From Chamaelirium japonicum (taxonomy: Eukaryota; Streptophyta; Magnoliopsida; Liliales; Melanthiaceae): a stretch of DNA of 64,000 bases. The position numbers were made by a program, and so were the translations under genes. How positions within the stretch are numbered: the stretch's first letter is position 1; each line of letters begins with the position of its first letter. Below, piece by piece: positions 1-11,448 of the stretch. The DNA is taken from the NCBI GenBank assembly GCA_947650365.1, contig OX393549.1, positions 24,603,347 through 24,667,346 of the forward strand, given 5' to 3'. The notes beneath the pieces were generated by a model that saw only the letters and a list, made by a program, of their open reading frames with translations, had not been told where the DNA came from and did not search any database.

Positions 1-1614
1 GGCACTGACAAAACTAACGCTCTTGGCTTTCTTCGCGGGGGCAGTCTTTTGCTCGGCTTGGGCACTCTTGGGTGGGGAGGGGATCAACTTGACTTTCTTG
101 CCCTCATGTTCAAACAGACACATGTTCGAGCATCCATAAATAAGAACATCGTTATCGAAAAGCCAAGGTCTTCCCAAGATGACTTGGCCCACATCCATAG
201 TCAGGACATCACACCAGATCTTGTCCTGGTAGATGTTGAAATTTATGGGCACTAGACATCTCTGCTTGACCTCCATGACAGTGGAGTTGATCCAAGACAC
301 TTGATAGGGACGAGGGTGGGGGACGACCTTGAGGCCAGTCTTGGAGATTTCAGCGGATGACACGGCATTGATGCAACTACCACTGTCGATGATGACCTTA
401 CAGTTTTTATCCCCAATCTTGGTGAACGTGTGGAAAATAGCGGTGCGCCTCCAGTCATCTTGATCCTTGGGTTGGGATAGTGCGCACCTAACAACTGACA
501 CGATGAGAGACGACAACTGCCTAAGACAACTCAGAATGGTACCGTCATCATCGTCATCAAAATCTCCATCTTCTTCCGCCTGGTAGACGAACTCTGCTTC
601 TCCGGGCTCTACCGCTTCAATGGGATTGCCATCGACAATGTTGACTCTGACAGGGCTGGGGCAGTTGGCAGCTACGTGGCCATACCCTTGACACTTGTAA
701 CACTTTGTGAGAGGGCTGACTTTGGAGAAGTCTCGCTCGACACTCTTTCCTTGGGCGTCCCTCTCAAAATTTTTATTGGGAATGCTGGGCTTTGGTTGAG
801 ATGAGTTGGGGTAGGTTCGATTGGAATTGCTAGGGGAGGGCCTGGTGGGATAGCTTCTAGAATCAGGATGCTTGTAGGCGTGACTAGACCTAGAGGCGTC
901 AAGGTCTTGTACTAAAGCATAGGCTCTTTTCAATTCCGTGACATCTCTGGCAAGGAGTTCATTTCTTAGGTCTTCTTTCAGGCCAGACCGGAAACGAGAG
1001 AGGACCTGGACAGACGTCTCGGTCCCAAGGACATTGCAGCGGGTGAGGAACTCATCAAATTTGGCAACATAATCCTTAGCCGATTTGCTACCTTGGGTAA
1101 ATTGGTGCCATTGATCTAACAGTCGTGCTTGGTATGACGGCGGCACATACTTACCCTTCAGCTCATTCTTCATGGCGACCCAGGTATCAATAGGGTCCTG
1201 GGTTCGCGCGACTCTCAACGCTTCCACATTGGTCCAGTATTGGCTCGCGGGTCCGCTGAGCTTCATGGCTGCGAAACGGACCTTCCTAACCTCAGTCAAC
1301 GGGTACCACATGAAATAACGATCCATGGACTGGAGCCAGTCCAAGAAAAACTGGGGATCATGTCTACCATCAAAAGAGGGTACCTCTAACCTGATACTCC
1401 GAAGGTACTGATCATCGGGGTCCTGGTTGTTTTGCCAGTTGGCCGGGTGCCCTTGAGAGGGATTAGGAAACTCAGCATGCGGATCGGTCTGCGCTTGTTC
1501 CATCCGGTCTAACCGGGCGTTGGTGTCGCGCTGATACGCGGCGAGGTTTTGGTTCATGGCGGTTATACCTTGGGTCAACTCAGCAAGTGCTCTAGTCAAA
1601 GCCTCGGGATCCAT
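1..1614 (-). CDS. Retrotransposon Gag-protease polyprotein (partial, 3' end outside window)
   Basis: The frame opens at the ATG at 1614 (MDPEALTRALAEL) and stays open for 538 codons to the window edge with no stop. Residues about 75-215 are a retrotransposon Gag domain (FDGRHDPQFFLDWL, SGPASQYW). At about 304-318 there is a CCHC zinc knuckle with spacing C-x2-C-x4-H-x4-C (CYKCQGYGHVAANC). From about 397 an aspartic protease follows, with the active-site triplet DSG (VIIDSGSCINAVS) and the distal motif ILGRPWLF. Gag packages the element RNA, and the protease matures the polyprotein. An acidic run (DFDDDDD) links knuckle and protease. The open frame suggests a fairly young copy. Reverse transcriptase should continue in the missing part. 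Confidence 0.9.
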   Translation of the reverse strand, partial: MDPEALTRALAELTQGITAMNQNLAAYQRDTNARLDRMEQAQTDPHAEFPNPSQGHPANWQNNQDPDDQYLRSIRLEVPSFDGRHDPQFFLDWLQSMDRYFMWYPLTEVRKVRFAAMKLSGPASQYWTNVEALRVARTQDPIDTWVAMKNELKGKYVPPSYQARLLDQWHQFTQGSKSAKDYVAKFDEFLTRCNVLGTETSVQVLSRFRSGLKEDLRNELLARDVTELKRAYALVQDLDASRSSHAYKHPDSRSYPTRPSPSNSNRTYPNSSQPKPSIPNKNFERDAQGKSVERDFSKVSPLTKCYKCQGYGHVAANCPSPVRVNIVDGNPIEAVEPGEAEFVYQAEEDGDFDDDDDGTILSCLRQLSSLIVSVVRCALSQPKDQDDWRRTAIFHTFTKIGDKNCKVIIDSGSCINAVSSAEISKTGLKVVPHPRPYQVSWINSTVMEVKQRCLVPINFNIYQDKIWCDVLTMDVGQVILGRPWLFDNDVLIYGCSNMCLFEHEGKKVKLIPSPPKSAQAEQKTAPAKKAKSVSFVSA

Positions 1615-1794
1615 ACTACAATTGTCTGACTCGCTAGACTCTCATAACAGATATGGCCTACCCCTATGGGTTGGCATGCAATGACAACACACAAGATGAT
1701 GCTAATATTTTTTTTTTAACTTAATGCACAAGAACTAAAATGAATGCAAGATGCAGGATCAGGTGTTGAATGCGAATGATCTAGCTATGACCAT

Positions 1795-1806
1795 GCTCTG
1801 ATACCA
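1795..1806 (-). other. Primer-binding site (initiator Met tRNA)
   Basis: The minus strand reads TGGTATCAGAGC, the 12-nt complement of the plant initiator methionine tRNA 3' end. It lies three bases inside the LTR end, where minus-strand DNA synthesis is primed. Confidence 0.9.
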
Positions 1807-1809
1807 AAA

Positions 1810-3311
1810 TGATGTGGAACGATGTGTGTTAACAGGGAGTTCAATATTCGTTGAGCAGCGACAGGATCACCAATTTACTCCGAGCCAAAACGGAAAATTA
1901 ATTTAAACAAGTAATGTGGCTAATGGTTTTAACAAAGCCGAACAGGCACACAAACAGTATTCCAACCCTTAAATAATTAAATAACATATGCTTGGTTATT
2001 AGCAAGGTCCCACGTGCAATATCAGGATTAGTAACGAACAAGGCTAAACAGAATCACACATCTCGCAGTTCATGGGGAAAACAACAGTTTTCATAGATAA
2101 AACCTAGGAGATTTGATTACCTTGGTTACCCTCGAATATTGACCAGGGAATAGAAAACTCACCTACTGAGGGTTGTGGGAAACCTCAGGGATCTCAGCTG
2201 GTGACGGGGTCGATGTCGATGCAGGATCCTTGGTTTGGGGCGGGGTTTGAGCGAGGGCCCGGAGTGCCAACATGTTGGGGTATACGGGCGTACCGGGATG
2301 CCACCGTTAATGGTTCTCCGAGATCCCCAGCCGAGCTTCTGCGTCCTGGGCGACAAGGTAGTTGATGCGCTCCACGTACTCCTTCACGTTCTCGCCGGCG
2401 CTGAACTGGAAGTCGAGGAATGGGGAACGGATGTCGAGGAATCCGTCTTCGTCGTCGATCAAGCCGTGATCAACATCCGGATCAGCTATGCCGTCATGCC
2501 GAGGGGATGGGCTCTGCTGAGGTAGGGAGGTGGGGGTTCGGATTGGATCGCGGGGGAGGGGATGGGATAGGGGTCGGACCGGGCCGGGTGTGGGAGGAGG
2601 GAGGGGTCGGGCAGCCGTGCGGGGAGGGAGGGCGGCGGACGGTGGCGGGGCGCGGCCAAGGGGCAAGGGGGAGGATTCGGTCGGGCGGGCAAGGGGCAGG
2701 GGGGGTTCGGTTGGGTCGCGGGGAAGGGAAGGGGAGGGGATGGGGACCGGGCCGGCCGGGTGGGAGAGGAGGGAGGGGATCGGGGTGGGCGGCGGCACAA
2801 GGAGACGGGCCAGGGGCCGGATCGGGCGGCACAGGGAGAGGGGACGGGGGTCGGGGATGGCTCGCGGGGGAGAGAGAGAGAGAGAGGGGTGAGGGGCGGC
2901 GGTGTGGGCTGGGGAAAAGAAAGATAGGGGAGGGGCCAACTAGGGTTTCACACACTAGTCTGGGCCTAGGGTTTCACACACCTAGGGTTTGGGTTTGAGG
3001 TTTCACACACCTCACACTGGTTTCTCTCAACACGCATATGGAGGAAAACAGAAATTTATTAATCATTGCATGCTGAAAGAAAAGACAATAGGCCTATATA
3101 TAGGCTTACAATGACCAACAAAACAGCCCACTAATGGAGGTGGGACTAAAAGTACTCTAATAAGAAAAAAAAAAACACAACCCACTAATAATGCGGGCTT
3201 GACCCAACATAAAAAATAAACAGCCAACATGGCTAGACTCAGAACCAAATGCTCAGGTGTCGCCTCCTGCGCTGGTACACCCGCCAGGGTCGAGGCTCGA
3301 TGTCCCCATCA
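1810..3311 (-). repeat. 5' LTR of the left Ty3/gypsy element
   Basis: The boundaries are set by the primer site on one side and the TGATG...CATCA terminal inverted repeat, giving 1502 bp. On the minus strand a TATA box (CTATATATAG, 3094-3103) lies in the distal part. Bases about 2500-2900 are extremely purine- and GC-rich on the plus strand. A short motif ending in GGGTTTCACACAC recurs at 2943-3010. No second LTR is visible, so the outer end at 3311 is inferred from the inverted repeat. Confidence 0.7.
3094..3103 (-). promoter_or_regulatory. LTR TATA box
   Basis: CTATATATAG sits in the U3-like part of the LTR, about 210 bp from its outer end on the minus strand. It is a plausible Pol II promoter for the element. 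Confidence 0.5.
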
Positions 3312-3437
3312 TTTCCTCTATTCTTTGAGCCACTTTTTTATTTGGAACTGCACTTTCTACACTTACATTGGCTACTGGGTTTATTTTTTTATTAAGTTGT
3401 GCAACTAATTGATGGTTTACTGTTTTTTTAATAAAAG

Positions 3438-6400
3438 GTGCTTATGCTACTTGTAAGTGGAGCTCTGAGTGCACACATGTTCTTGTTGATGAGTCTTCTC
3501 CAGTAACACTAGATCTTATTGAAGCAGTCGAGGCTAAGAAACCTTTTGTCCTTATTGATTGGCTTAAGGTACATTTTTGGCATTCTCTTTGAGTGCTTTA
3601 TCTACGTTAAAAAGAACTTGTATATTCACTTCTTGGTGAGTTGATTTTGTGATTAGGGCTGGTGTAGTGTTTGATTCTTGGCATTTTAAATTCTGTATAA
3701 TCCTTGCTATTGCAGAATTTTGACATCGTTGCTATTGCAGAGTTTTCACTACCCCTTTAATCATAATGAAGTAGAAAATGCAAACGAAAATGATTATGCT
3801 ATTAGATTAACTTTTAATTAGAAGTTAAAAATTTATCTTTTAATTTATGCTTTGCAGGATTTACATGTATTTAGACATAGACTGCTAGTGTATCAACATC
3901 TCCATGGTGGTAATTATGTCGAAAGATGGATGCTAGGATGATTTATATGTATTAGGGATAATCTTGTTGCCACAGAAGCTTTAACTCTGCACTAATGTCA
4001 GATGTCACTAAAAAAATATTCTTCTACTATATACAAACTTGAAATGCATATGTTATCAATATTAAATGAGGGATCTAAAAGTATTCATGCAGTTTTATTC
4101 TTTGAATTTGTACATCAGCTAATCCTGATAATGTATGAGTTTGTTAATGCGAATTGGTGGATATGCTGACATATTGATTGTCAGGTGTTTGCTGAGAAAA
4201 ATATTCGCACAGAATTTCCAAGCTGCACATCGTAAGCTTGCTTGTTTCATGCTACAATTTACTGTTTGTCATTGTCTCTGATTTCATGACATCACTTTGC
4301 ATATCTTTATGGGAATAGCCGCATAGGATACAATCATACAGCACATCTTTTATCATGTAGCAGCTTTGAAGTTTGATGGTTATTATCTTGCTTCATATTT
4401 CCCAGCTATGCCCCAACCTTGTCTCTTGGAGGAACTTTGGTCAAGGTTGTGGAGCCTAAGGTTCGAGAAAAATGCCTAGAAGGGTATACATTTGTATTGG
4501 GATCATTACATAAGGTGACATTCTTCATTCTTTGTTAGTTTGGAAAAACATAAATCGTCTGCTAATTTGAGCCATTCGAGTGCAGTATAAATTTGGAGAT
4601 AAATTCCAATCGTTACTGGAGATGGTTAAAGCAAAACTTCTTCATGCTGATGAATTCCGTTCAAGTGGTCAGGTAATTAAGTCTTCAAAGATACTCCTTC
4701 AAATGCATTCTTCCTCCAATGATTATTCTAAACTAGCATATCAGCATAAACTACATCATCACACCCTTGTACTTTCTTCACTCTTTTACAGCTCTACAAT
4801 ATGACATTTGGTGGTTGAATTTATCTATTACAGTATCAACTCATATTTTATAATGTATTTATTATGTGAATAGTTTGTTTAGCATTGGGTTTTGTTTCCT
4901 ATTGATAGCTTGGACCAAATTTCCATTGAATACTCATCAGTCTACATGTTCGTGGATTTAATAATTTTTAAGGAAAAGCCAGTAGCATCAGGAAGATGGT
5001 CAGCCTTATATTCTTATCGGCGATATAAGAAAGACCCATGGGGAATGTTGTCTCATGCCAACTCTTTCGCTTATGATTTGTGACACAAAGATGAATGTGA
5101 TTCCCTAGAGTAAATCATAGCTTTCTGCCCTCCTTGTCTAGATTTTTTCTAGTGCGTGGGATTCTCCAAGGATTGCTTCCAGGTTGTATGAGCTTAAACT
5201 GCATCAATCTACCAACCGCCCTCCTAGTATTTTGGTAGGCCCCTTTCTATCCAATTAATCTTCGTTAGGTTTTTGGCATCAATCTACGAGGGTTGACATG
5301 AGATCCGAAAATTCTTGTATGTTTTGTGGAGCCTTCTTAGTTTAGTGCTTTGCTCCAACACTTTGTGGGATAAGACTTCGATGATGATGTTAATATTGAA
5401 ATTAACCTTATTATGGTGCCGGTCTGTATTGCATTGAATTCATCAATTCACCTTCAGTCTTCCAGATTAGGCTTTAAGCATATAATTTTCCTAGGGGTCA
5501 TTATAAGAAAATTGTGGCAAATTTAGCAAGTGATTTTCTGGAGCATTAGATCAAAATCTTCTATATCGAGCATCATTTGGTATTGTGGTATTAATTATAA
5601 TTGATTGGGAATTTGTATTTGGTAATGGCATTAAGTCAAGTTTGCTTCCCAAACTTATCCTATCTTTTGGCTTCAGAGCATAAATTCCACATCAAATTAT
5701 GTCAGGTTTGCCTCCTTAACACAGTTGCCTTAGTATCCCATCCATTCAAATGAAGCACATAATTTAATTCTCCACTTAAGTGATCATGTGCTTGTCACAT
5801 CACTTAAGCAGTCATCTGTTGGAGTGTGCAGTTGGGGCTGCGGATGCCTGCCATTGAGCGGTTGTGATGCCATTTGTGCCACATGGCGCACTCCGGGCCC
5901 TAACTACCGGAAAATTGAGTGGGACTAAACTAGAGAGGAGTCAAATCCCTATACCACAAGCCAGCAAAATGCATAAGAATAAAATACATGGTAGAAAGTA
6001 TTGGATACAGGCTTTGAAAAGCAAATAAATACATCTACACGACTGACAACTAATCCAAGTATAGGAAGTGTTCAACAATAGCGACTATTTAAATGACTAA
6101 ACCACATCAGATGTAATGCGTTTCAATTCTGGTTAGCAAGCTGATTTATGTAGCAATTATCCATCTCTGATACCTGGCTCAAATCTTGTCATGCAAATTT
6201 GAATCTATAGTTAAATGTGTTGTTCGTTTATGTCTTTTTGTTCAGCTTCTTGTTGTTCCTCTATAAAAGTTCTATAACTTCAGAAATTTCTTATTTATTG
6301 TAACTTGTAATGTCTGACTTACGAAAAATTTAGACTTCGGCAGATGGAGAGAACACTCATTATGTCTTAGTGATTCCTGGAGAATCGGAAAATGAATTCA

Positions 6401-9400
6401 ATCACATCAGCGACCTCTCTTCTTTGTCCAGGGTGACTGACATGAAATTGGTTGCTGCCATTTTATCTGGGCACTTGGAATCATCCATCATTGAGCCACG
6501 TTCTAGTAAGTAATTGTGACCTTTAACTCTAGCAATGATGCACATATTATCATGAAATCAGTGTTAAAACTGTTGATGTTTTGACTTGTTTGGAAGCATA
6601 GGACCCCTTATTTCTAGAAATTTCAGCATTTTAATCGAAACTGTGGAGGATGAAAAATGAAGAATCCTTGGTGTTTCCGTAGAAGGATTTAATGATTTAT
6701 ACTTAGTCCAAGGTTCCAAATTTTGCCCGAAATAAATGTTTCATCTGAAATATTCGAATTTCTGATAGACCACCAAGGTTCTAAAAAGCGCTAGGCGCTA
6801 GTCGGGCGGTGGGGGGCCGCCTAGCGCCTAGGCGGGGCCTAGGCGTTTTGCCTTTTTTTTAATTATTTTAATTATTATTTTGATATTATATAATATATAT
6901 ATATATATATATATGTTTAAAGATTAATATAAGTTCAAGATTATCCCAAACCATTATTTTAAAGAACAAGTATATAACCATAATTCAAGATTGAGTGATT
7001 AACAAGAACAAAAGCAAACATGGTCCGCCTGGCCAGCCTCAGCCCGCCTAGTCCGCCTGGCCAGCCTCAACCCGCCTGGCCCGCCTGGTCAGCCTCAGCC
7101 CGCCTGGCTCGCCTGGTCCGCCTGGCCAGCCTCAGCCCGCCTAGACCGCCTAGGCGGCCGCCTAGCTCCGCCTGGGAGCTTGGCCACTTTTCTGGAGCGC
7201 CTAGGGCCTAGGCGAGGCGGTGGGGGGCCGCCTAGCGCCTAGGCGCCGCCTAAGCGGCCGCCTAGACCGCTTTTTAGAACACTGTAGACCACACCAAAAT
7301 TTTGTCCTAATTGGTTATCTACCTATGTCTGCCAGGTCCAAATTTAGTTTCAAAATTTGACCATTAAGGTATATGCTTCATTATTTATTTGATCACATCG
7401 ATGCATTTCAATATATGTATCTTTGTAATTCACAAAAACCCATTATAATACTATGTTGTACTGTTTGTACACTAAAATATAAAGCATAGTTGACAGAAAA
7501 AGAAACATGCGCGGGAGACTATAAGGTGGGAATCTCTTAGAGAGTATCCAATATAGATATGTTTTGTTAGAAGTACATGTAAGAAACTGTGAAGCATGAA
7601 TGAAAAATATCATATGTGTGGATCCTGCTTCTGGTCCTTTTCGGTTTTAAATAAAAAAACTAAAGCAGCAGGAAACAGTGTATAAAAGTATTAAAAACTA
7701 GGAGCGTCTATTGTGGCCAACTCCTTAGTGTAAATGCTTACACCATTATGTGGTGTGCAACACGTTTGAGTCTTTCACCCACTTTATTTTGTGTTTAAAA
7801 ACATAAAAAGAACGTCATTGGTTCAGCAATGTATGCCTTGAGCCACATCGAATCGGTTTCTATGCCTTTCTAGGGATTGTTATCCTCACCAAGAAACAAG
7901 TTTATTGGTTATGATGAATACTTAGTAGTTATGAGATAAAGAACTATAATAGTATAGTAAACTTTGAAGCCATATTTAATGTTCTTTTAATTCAAAATTA
8001 TTTTTACTTTGGTTTAGTCCCCTTTGGTTGTCAGTCATCGCTCAATCCTTCACCCAAAAGGGATCCCACCTTAATGTGATGATCACACCAAGTAACTAAC
8101 ACACTCACGAGGCAATCACATCAAGAGAATGCAACAAATAGGAGATAAAATGTTTTTGGTTGCTCATTTATGGTGACCAGGTGTCCTATGTATAGTACAA
8201 GAGCTTTACCAACTTTGACTACTACTCCCTTGTCGCTAAGTACTCTTCTTGATATGTGGATCGCTCACTAACCCAATATATTACTCAAGTCGGACTATTT
8301 TTAACACTTTCCTACTAGAATAACATTCCTAAAATCCTTTTTAAAAAGTAATCAGAATAGTAGGTCTGAAAATTACAACAAAAATAGGACAAAAATATAC
8401 TGGAGACAACTCAAACTAGGACTCCTAGCTAGAAGAGCCAATGGTCCTTGGTAACAAACTAAGCTGCGTAAGCCCCTTGATCTTCTTTGTTATTCTCTTC
8501 ATGCTTGAAATGCATAAGGGGAGAATCTTCCTAGACAACTTTGTATTGGTCGGAATTTAATAATAAAGGTCCATGCAGGCGCATGTAAGATTAGGGTGCG
8601 GAGACGAGATTGGTGCGGTGAGTTCGTAAAAGTAGGAAAGCTACAACTAGAAAAGAGGACGACAAACATATAGATAGAGAGTGAGGGCTTGTTGTATGGT
8701 CATGTCCAACAAGTAATGAAAGGAGAACCGAGTAGGGAGAGGGACACAGATTTATGTGAAGGTCCAGGGAATAGGAGGGAAATCTGTAGGAGAACTTGTA
8801 TGCAATTTTAGGGGAGATTCTGAGAAATTGATGGAGGATGTAGTCCATGATAACCTACCTCCAATGGATAGAGGGCTTGTTGGTTGTGATTATCGAGCTT
8901 GCTTGGTGCAATTTCCTGTTAGATTTATCCAGTGGATATCATACGCCAAGGCGATGTCTTGCAGCTCCGTTTGAGAGTTTCTTCACATATCACGAAGTTT
9001 TGATTCTCAATATTTTATCTTCATCTCTTTCAACTTTGTTGACAAGGATTCTACGAGATTCCCTTGTCACAGTTCAACCAGCACATTAGTTTGGTTTTGT
9101 GTGGGTGACACATGCCCTCAGCTCCTCATAACGTGTGCTTTACCATCTTTAATAGGTGTATCATATAACGTCGATAGATGTTCTGTCATCAAATTTCAAG
9201 CTTGATTATGTTGGAATCTCAATGCAGTTGTCGTCTCATCCTCACATTCCACTGATGAGACTATAGTAGCGGATTCCGACGTCGAGATAGATACTGCAAC
9301 CTCCAATCATGTCGCTGCTACCAACAAATCCCAAGATGCTGTCAAATATGAATACGAGGATAAAGATGTGAAAGAATCTCAAGAAAGAAAATATGATAGA

Positions 9401-10156
9401 GAATACGAAGAGAGCAAGAATGGTGAAAATTCCAACGTATCTTCACATAAGACCAACACTACAGGCCCCAGGGACGTGGAAGCTGCCGCTGTGAAAAGAC
9501 TGAACAAAGGTGATGAATCAGTCGCTGACCGACACGAGAATTCCGACATCATATATAGTCAAGATCTGGTTGCGAGAAAGACCAGCATGGCGGTTCCTGG
9601 TAGATCAACCCCCAGAAATATGATCAACTTCAAGTGCTTCAGAAAGGTAATCGGGTGCTCCATCTGGCAATCTTTTTTTTTTTTTATCTGGTTGTCTTTC
9701 CTTTGAATGCACCCATGTATTGTCTAATTAATTTTTGTGTGAATTATATTGACCATAATGTAGAGAGAGACTCTGTCTGGAAATAGCTTCCGGAACCTCA
9801 TTCCATTTTCGAAAGGTCCATACAAGTAAGAATCAAACTACCTCACATCATTATCTGTAAGCTCGAAAGGAGTCTGAAAATTACAGAACTTCCATTGTTT
9901 CCGTAGAGAATCAGACGGTGGGAGCGACAATTCATCTGAATTCTTGAGAGAGGAGAAGAAACGGAAGCAACAGGAAGCTATTGCGGAGGACTTGTTCAAC
10001 CATGAGAAGGTACCAATCGATCGATCGATGAACTCTCAGCAGGCCCCCCATTTCTGCCCTGTCATCGTTTTGTGCTGATTTCGCGACTTCTTTTTTTAGG
10101 GAAAGAAACGGGCGAGTAATGCAACTTCCCTTCATGCTTTCCTTACCCGCCGCTGA
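3438..10156 (+). CDS. NBS1: NBS1 (Nijmegen breakage syndrome 1 homologue), 3' nine exons
   Basis: Nine exons with GT-AG borders join in one frame of 394 codons: 3438-3568, 4185-4231, 4406-4514, 4586-4672, 6334-6505, 9228-9646, 9764-9825, 9907-10009 and 10100-10156 (TGA). NBS1 is the signalling subunit of the MRE11-RAD50-NBS1 complex, which senses DNA double-strand breaks in the nucleus. The first visible exons encode BRCT sequence (THVLVDESS, FVLIDWLK, then GYTFVLGS). Exon 5 resembles the second BRCT region (LSRVTDMKLVAAILSGHL). The acidic linker has an SQ site (YSQD). Near the C-terminus NFKCFRK matches the MRE11-binding motif, and EAIAEDLFNHEKGKKR matches the ATM-binding tail. The N-terminal FHA exons are not in the window. 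The first visible exon starts in phase 1, and a Ty3/gypsy LTR ends 126 bp upstream of it, so the missing exons should lie beyond that element. Exon borders are by eye. Confidence 0.85.
4673..6333 (+). other. NBS1 intron (1.66 kb), no other feature recognised
   Basis: This AT-rich stretch lies between the donor GTAATT after DEFRSSGQ and the acceptor TTTAG before TSADGENT. I see no conserved protein and no transposon termini. It could hide a small alternative exon, but none is needed for the frame. Confidence 0.5.
6766..7292. mobile_element. hAT-type MITE in an NBS1 intron, with 8-bp TSD
   Basis: The element spans 6774-7284 (511 bp). Its ends are inverted repeats: left CAAGGTTCTAAAAAGCG, right (reverse complement) CAGTGTTCTAAAAAGCG. 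The perfect 8-bp duplication TAGACCAC flanks it at 6766-6773 and 7285-7292. An 8-bp target duplication with CA-rich termini is the hAT signature. There is no transposase, so it is non-autonomous. The sub-terminal parts are packed with CGCCTAGGCG-like palindromes, and the interior has an imperfect minisatellite built on CCGCCTGG (about 7024-7150). It lies between NBS1 exons 5 and 6 of this window and does not touch the splice sites. Confidence 0.88.
7024..7150 (+). repeat. GC-rich minisatellite inside the hAT MITE
   Basis: Variants of CCGCCTGGCCAGCCTCAGC recur at a spacing of roughly 20-40 bp. The composition contrasts sharply with the AT-rich intron around it. Confidence 0.7.
7293..9227 (+). 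other. Remainder of the large NBS1 intron; old repeat-like sequence
   Basis: The sequence is AT-rich. The block 8020-8530 has a moderate-GC, LTR-like texture but no termini that I could pair. I recognise no gene. The intron ends at the AATGCAG acceptor before 9228. Confidence 0.4.
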
Positions 10157-10589
10157 CGGCCTTGATGACAGCTTGGATGCACGGTGATGGCCTCTTATCT
10201 GCATTCTAGAAGCTTCTAGAACTCTCAAACTGCTAACTTGCTTCAGCAGACTTATCATAATTGTAAGATTAAGGTCTTCTTCACCTCGTTCCTGCATGTT
10301 CTGTACTAATTCTGAATGGAATTCTTTACCAACAAAAATAAATAAATTTGAGGGTGTGTTTGGTTGCTGTGAAAGTTTTTGCTATTCAACCTCCCAATTT
10401 TGCATTGGATAGGGCTATATGCTGATGTGGCACCTGATCACGGCTGTCCGTTGCACTGCACTCAGCTGCTATTGGCTGGCGAAGGGAGGGCTGTGATGGT
10501 TGAATCATGAATAAGAGGGCAAATGTCACTCTCTGAGTTCTCTCTAATATGTCCACTGCACTTCTCCCAGAATCAAACCAGATGCAAGT

Positions 10590-10675
10590 GCCAGCTAGGT
10601 AAGTTGGTAGGGGGGGGGGGGGGGGGGGGGTTGGTACCCGAGACCTGGGATCGACTCCCGCCTGCATCAAATTAA
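10590..10675 (+). repeat. Possible tRNA-derived SINE fragment with poly-G interruption
   Basis: CCAGCTAGGTAAGTTGG resembles a weak Pol III A box, and GGGATCGACTCCC resembles a B box about 45 bp downstream. Between them is an uninterrupted run of about 21 G (10610-10630), which may be an expanded or assembly-affected homopolymer. There is no clear tail or target duplication. Confidence 0.35.
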
Positions 10676-10699
10676 TAACTGGTAGGGTAAGTCACAGAA

Positions 10700-10905
10700 G
10701 ACCATTGCACGGTCAGACTACTGGTGTATTATAGTAGGCCCCACACATGGCGTAGGTAGTGCCACACCAGCTGAAGTTGCTGGAGCGGGAGAAGGGCCCA
10801 CCATGGGCATCCGCAACACCGAAAACACCTAGAACAGGATTCGAACTGTGACGACCAGTCACGAGGCGAAGGCACAACGCCTACTGAGCCATCAGTCGGG
10901 TGCTT
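10700..10905 (-). repeat. tRNA-derived SINE (minus strand)
   Basis: Read on the minus strand there is an A box TGGCTCAGTAGG within 10879-10895 and a B box GTTCGAATCC at 10837-10846. Both match the Pol III internal promoter consensus and are spaced about 35 bp apart. A non-tRNA body follows to about 10700. No intact tRNA cloverleaf is evident, so this is a SINE rather than a tRNA gene. Its ends are approximate. It lies about 550 bp downstream of the NBS1 stop. Confidence 0.65.
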
Positions 10906-11256
10906 GGTGTTTCATGTGGATTGTGCACGAGTCACCGCAAGGGAGAAGGAAGGGGTAGCGGAACCCTAACTAACAAACCCTTAAAAAGGGTTTGCAATTA
11001 ACACATGTGGATCGTCGATTTGATCGGACGGCTCAGATATGTGGACCTTGCTCTGATATCATTTGTTATGACCATAGGGAAACAGATCTCAATGATTGTT
11101 TTTCATGGTAATACAAGTCAAGATCAAGGAGCGAACAAGTTGGAAAAATACAAGCAAGCAATACGCATGGTCTAATAACAATCCATGTAGGAACGAGAGA
11201 TCTCCCATTGTAGTTTTCACTTTCTCAACTCATTCCCCTTCTCATCTTTTTTTTTT

Positions 11257-11257
<1 letters not shown>

Positions 11258-11331
<74 letters not shown>
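11258..11331. repeat. Compound microsatellite (GT)n(GA)n
   Basis: About 16 GT repeats are followed directly by about 20 GA repeats. Confidence 0.97.
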
Positions 11332-11335
<4 letters not shown>

Positions 11336-11448
11336 TATAGGGAAAAGATTGGAGAGAATATTTTAGAAAGAGTATTGTAAAGAGAGAATGTTAGAGTAAA
11401 AAAATTTGACATTCGAGAATTGCAAGTATCATTTTAATGTATTTTTTA

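Larger units (their letters stand above)
1..3311 (-). mobile_element. Ty3/gypsy LTR retrotransposon, 5' half (cut by window edge)
   Basis: Read on the minus strand, the element has its 5' LTR at 1810-3311, a primer-binding site at 1795-1806, a leader of about 180 bp, and then Gag and protease coding sequence that runs off the window at base 1. Reverse transcriptase, integrase and the 3' LTR must lie to the left. The LTR ends form a short inverted repeat (TGATG...CATCA). The Met-tRNA primer site and the Gag-zinc knuckle-protease order fit Ty3/gypsy, probably a chromovirus lineage, but the lineage-defining domains are outside the window. The right boundary abuts NBS1 gene sequence, so the insertion is in or just upstream of that gene. 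The target duplication cannot be checked because the other end is missing. Confidence 0.85.

Noticed and set aside
2307..2939. Long minus-strand frame in the LTR, proline/serine-rich
   Set aside because: Most of it is low-complexity translation of a GC-rich purine tract; only its last ~50 residues look protein-like, so it is not called as a gene.
4892..5083. Short plus-strand frame in an NBS1 intron
   Set aside because: No homology recognised and splicing around it gives an uninterrupted NBS1 frame.
10837..10895. Possible tRNA gene (good A and B boxes)
   Set aside because: No acceptor or anticodon stems could be folded at proper spacing; a SINE explains it.
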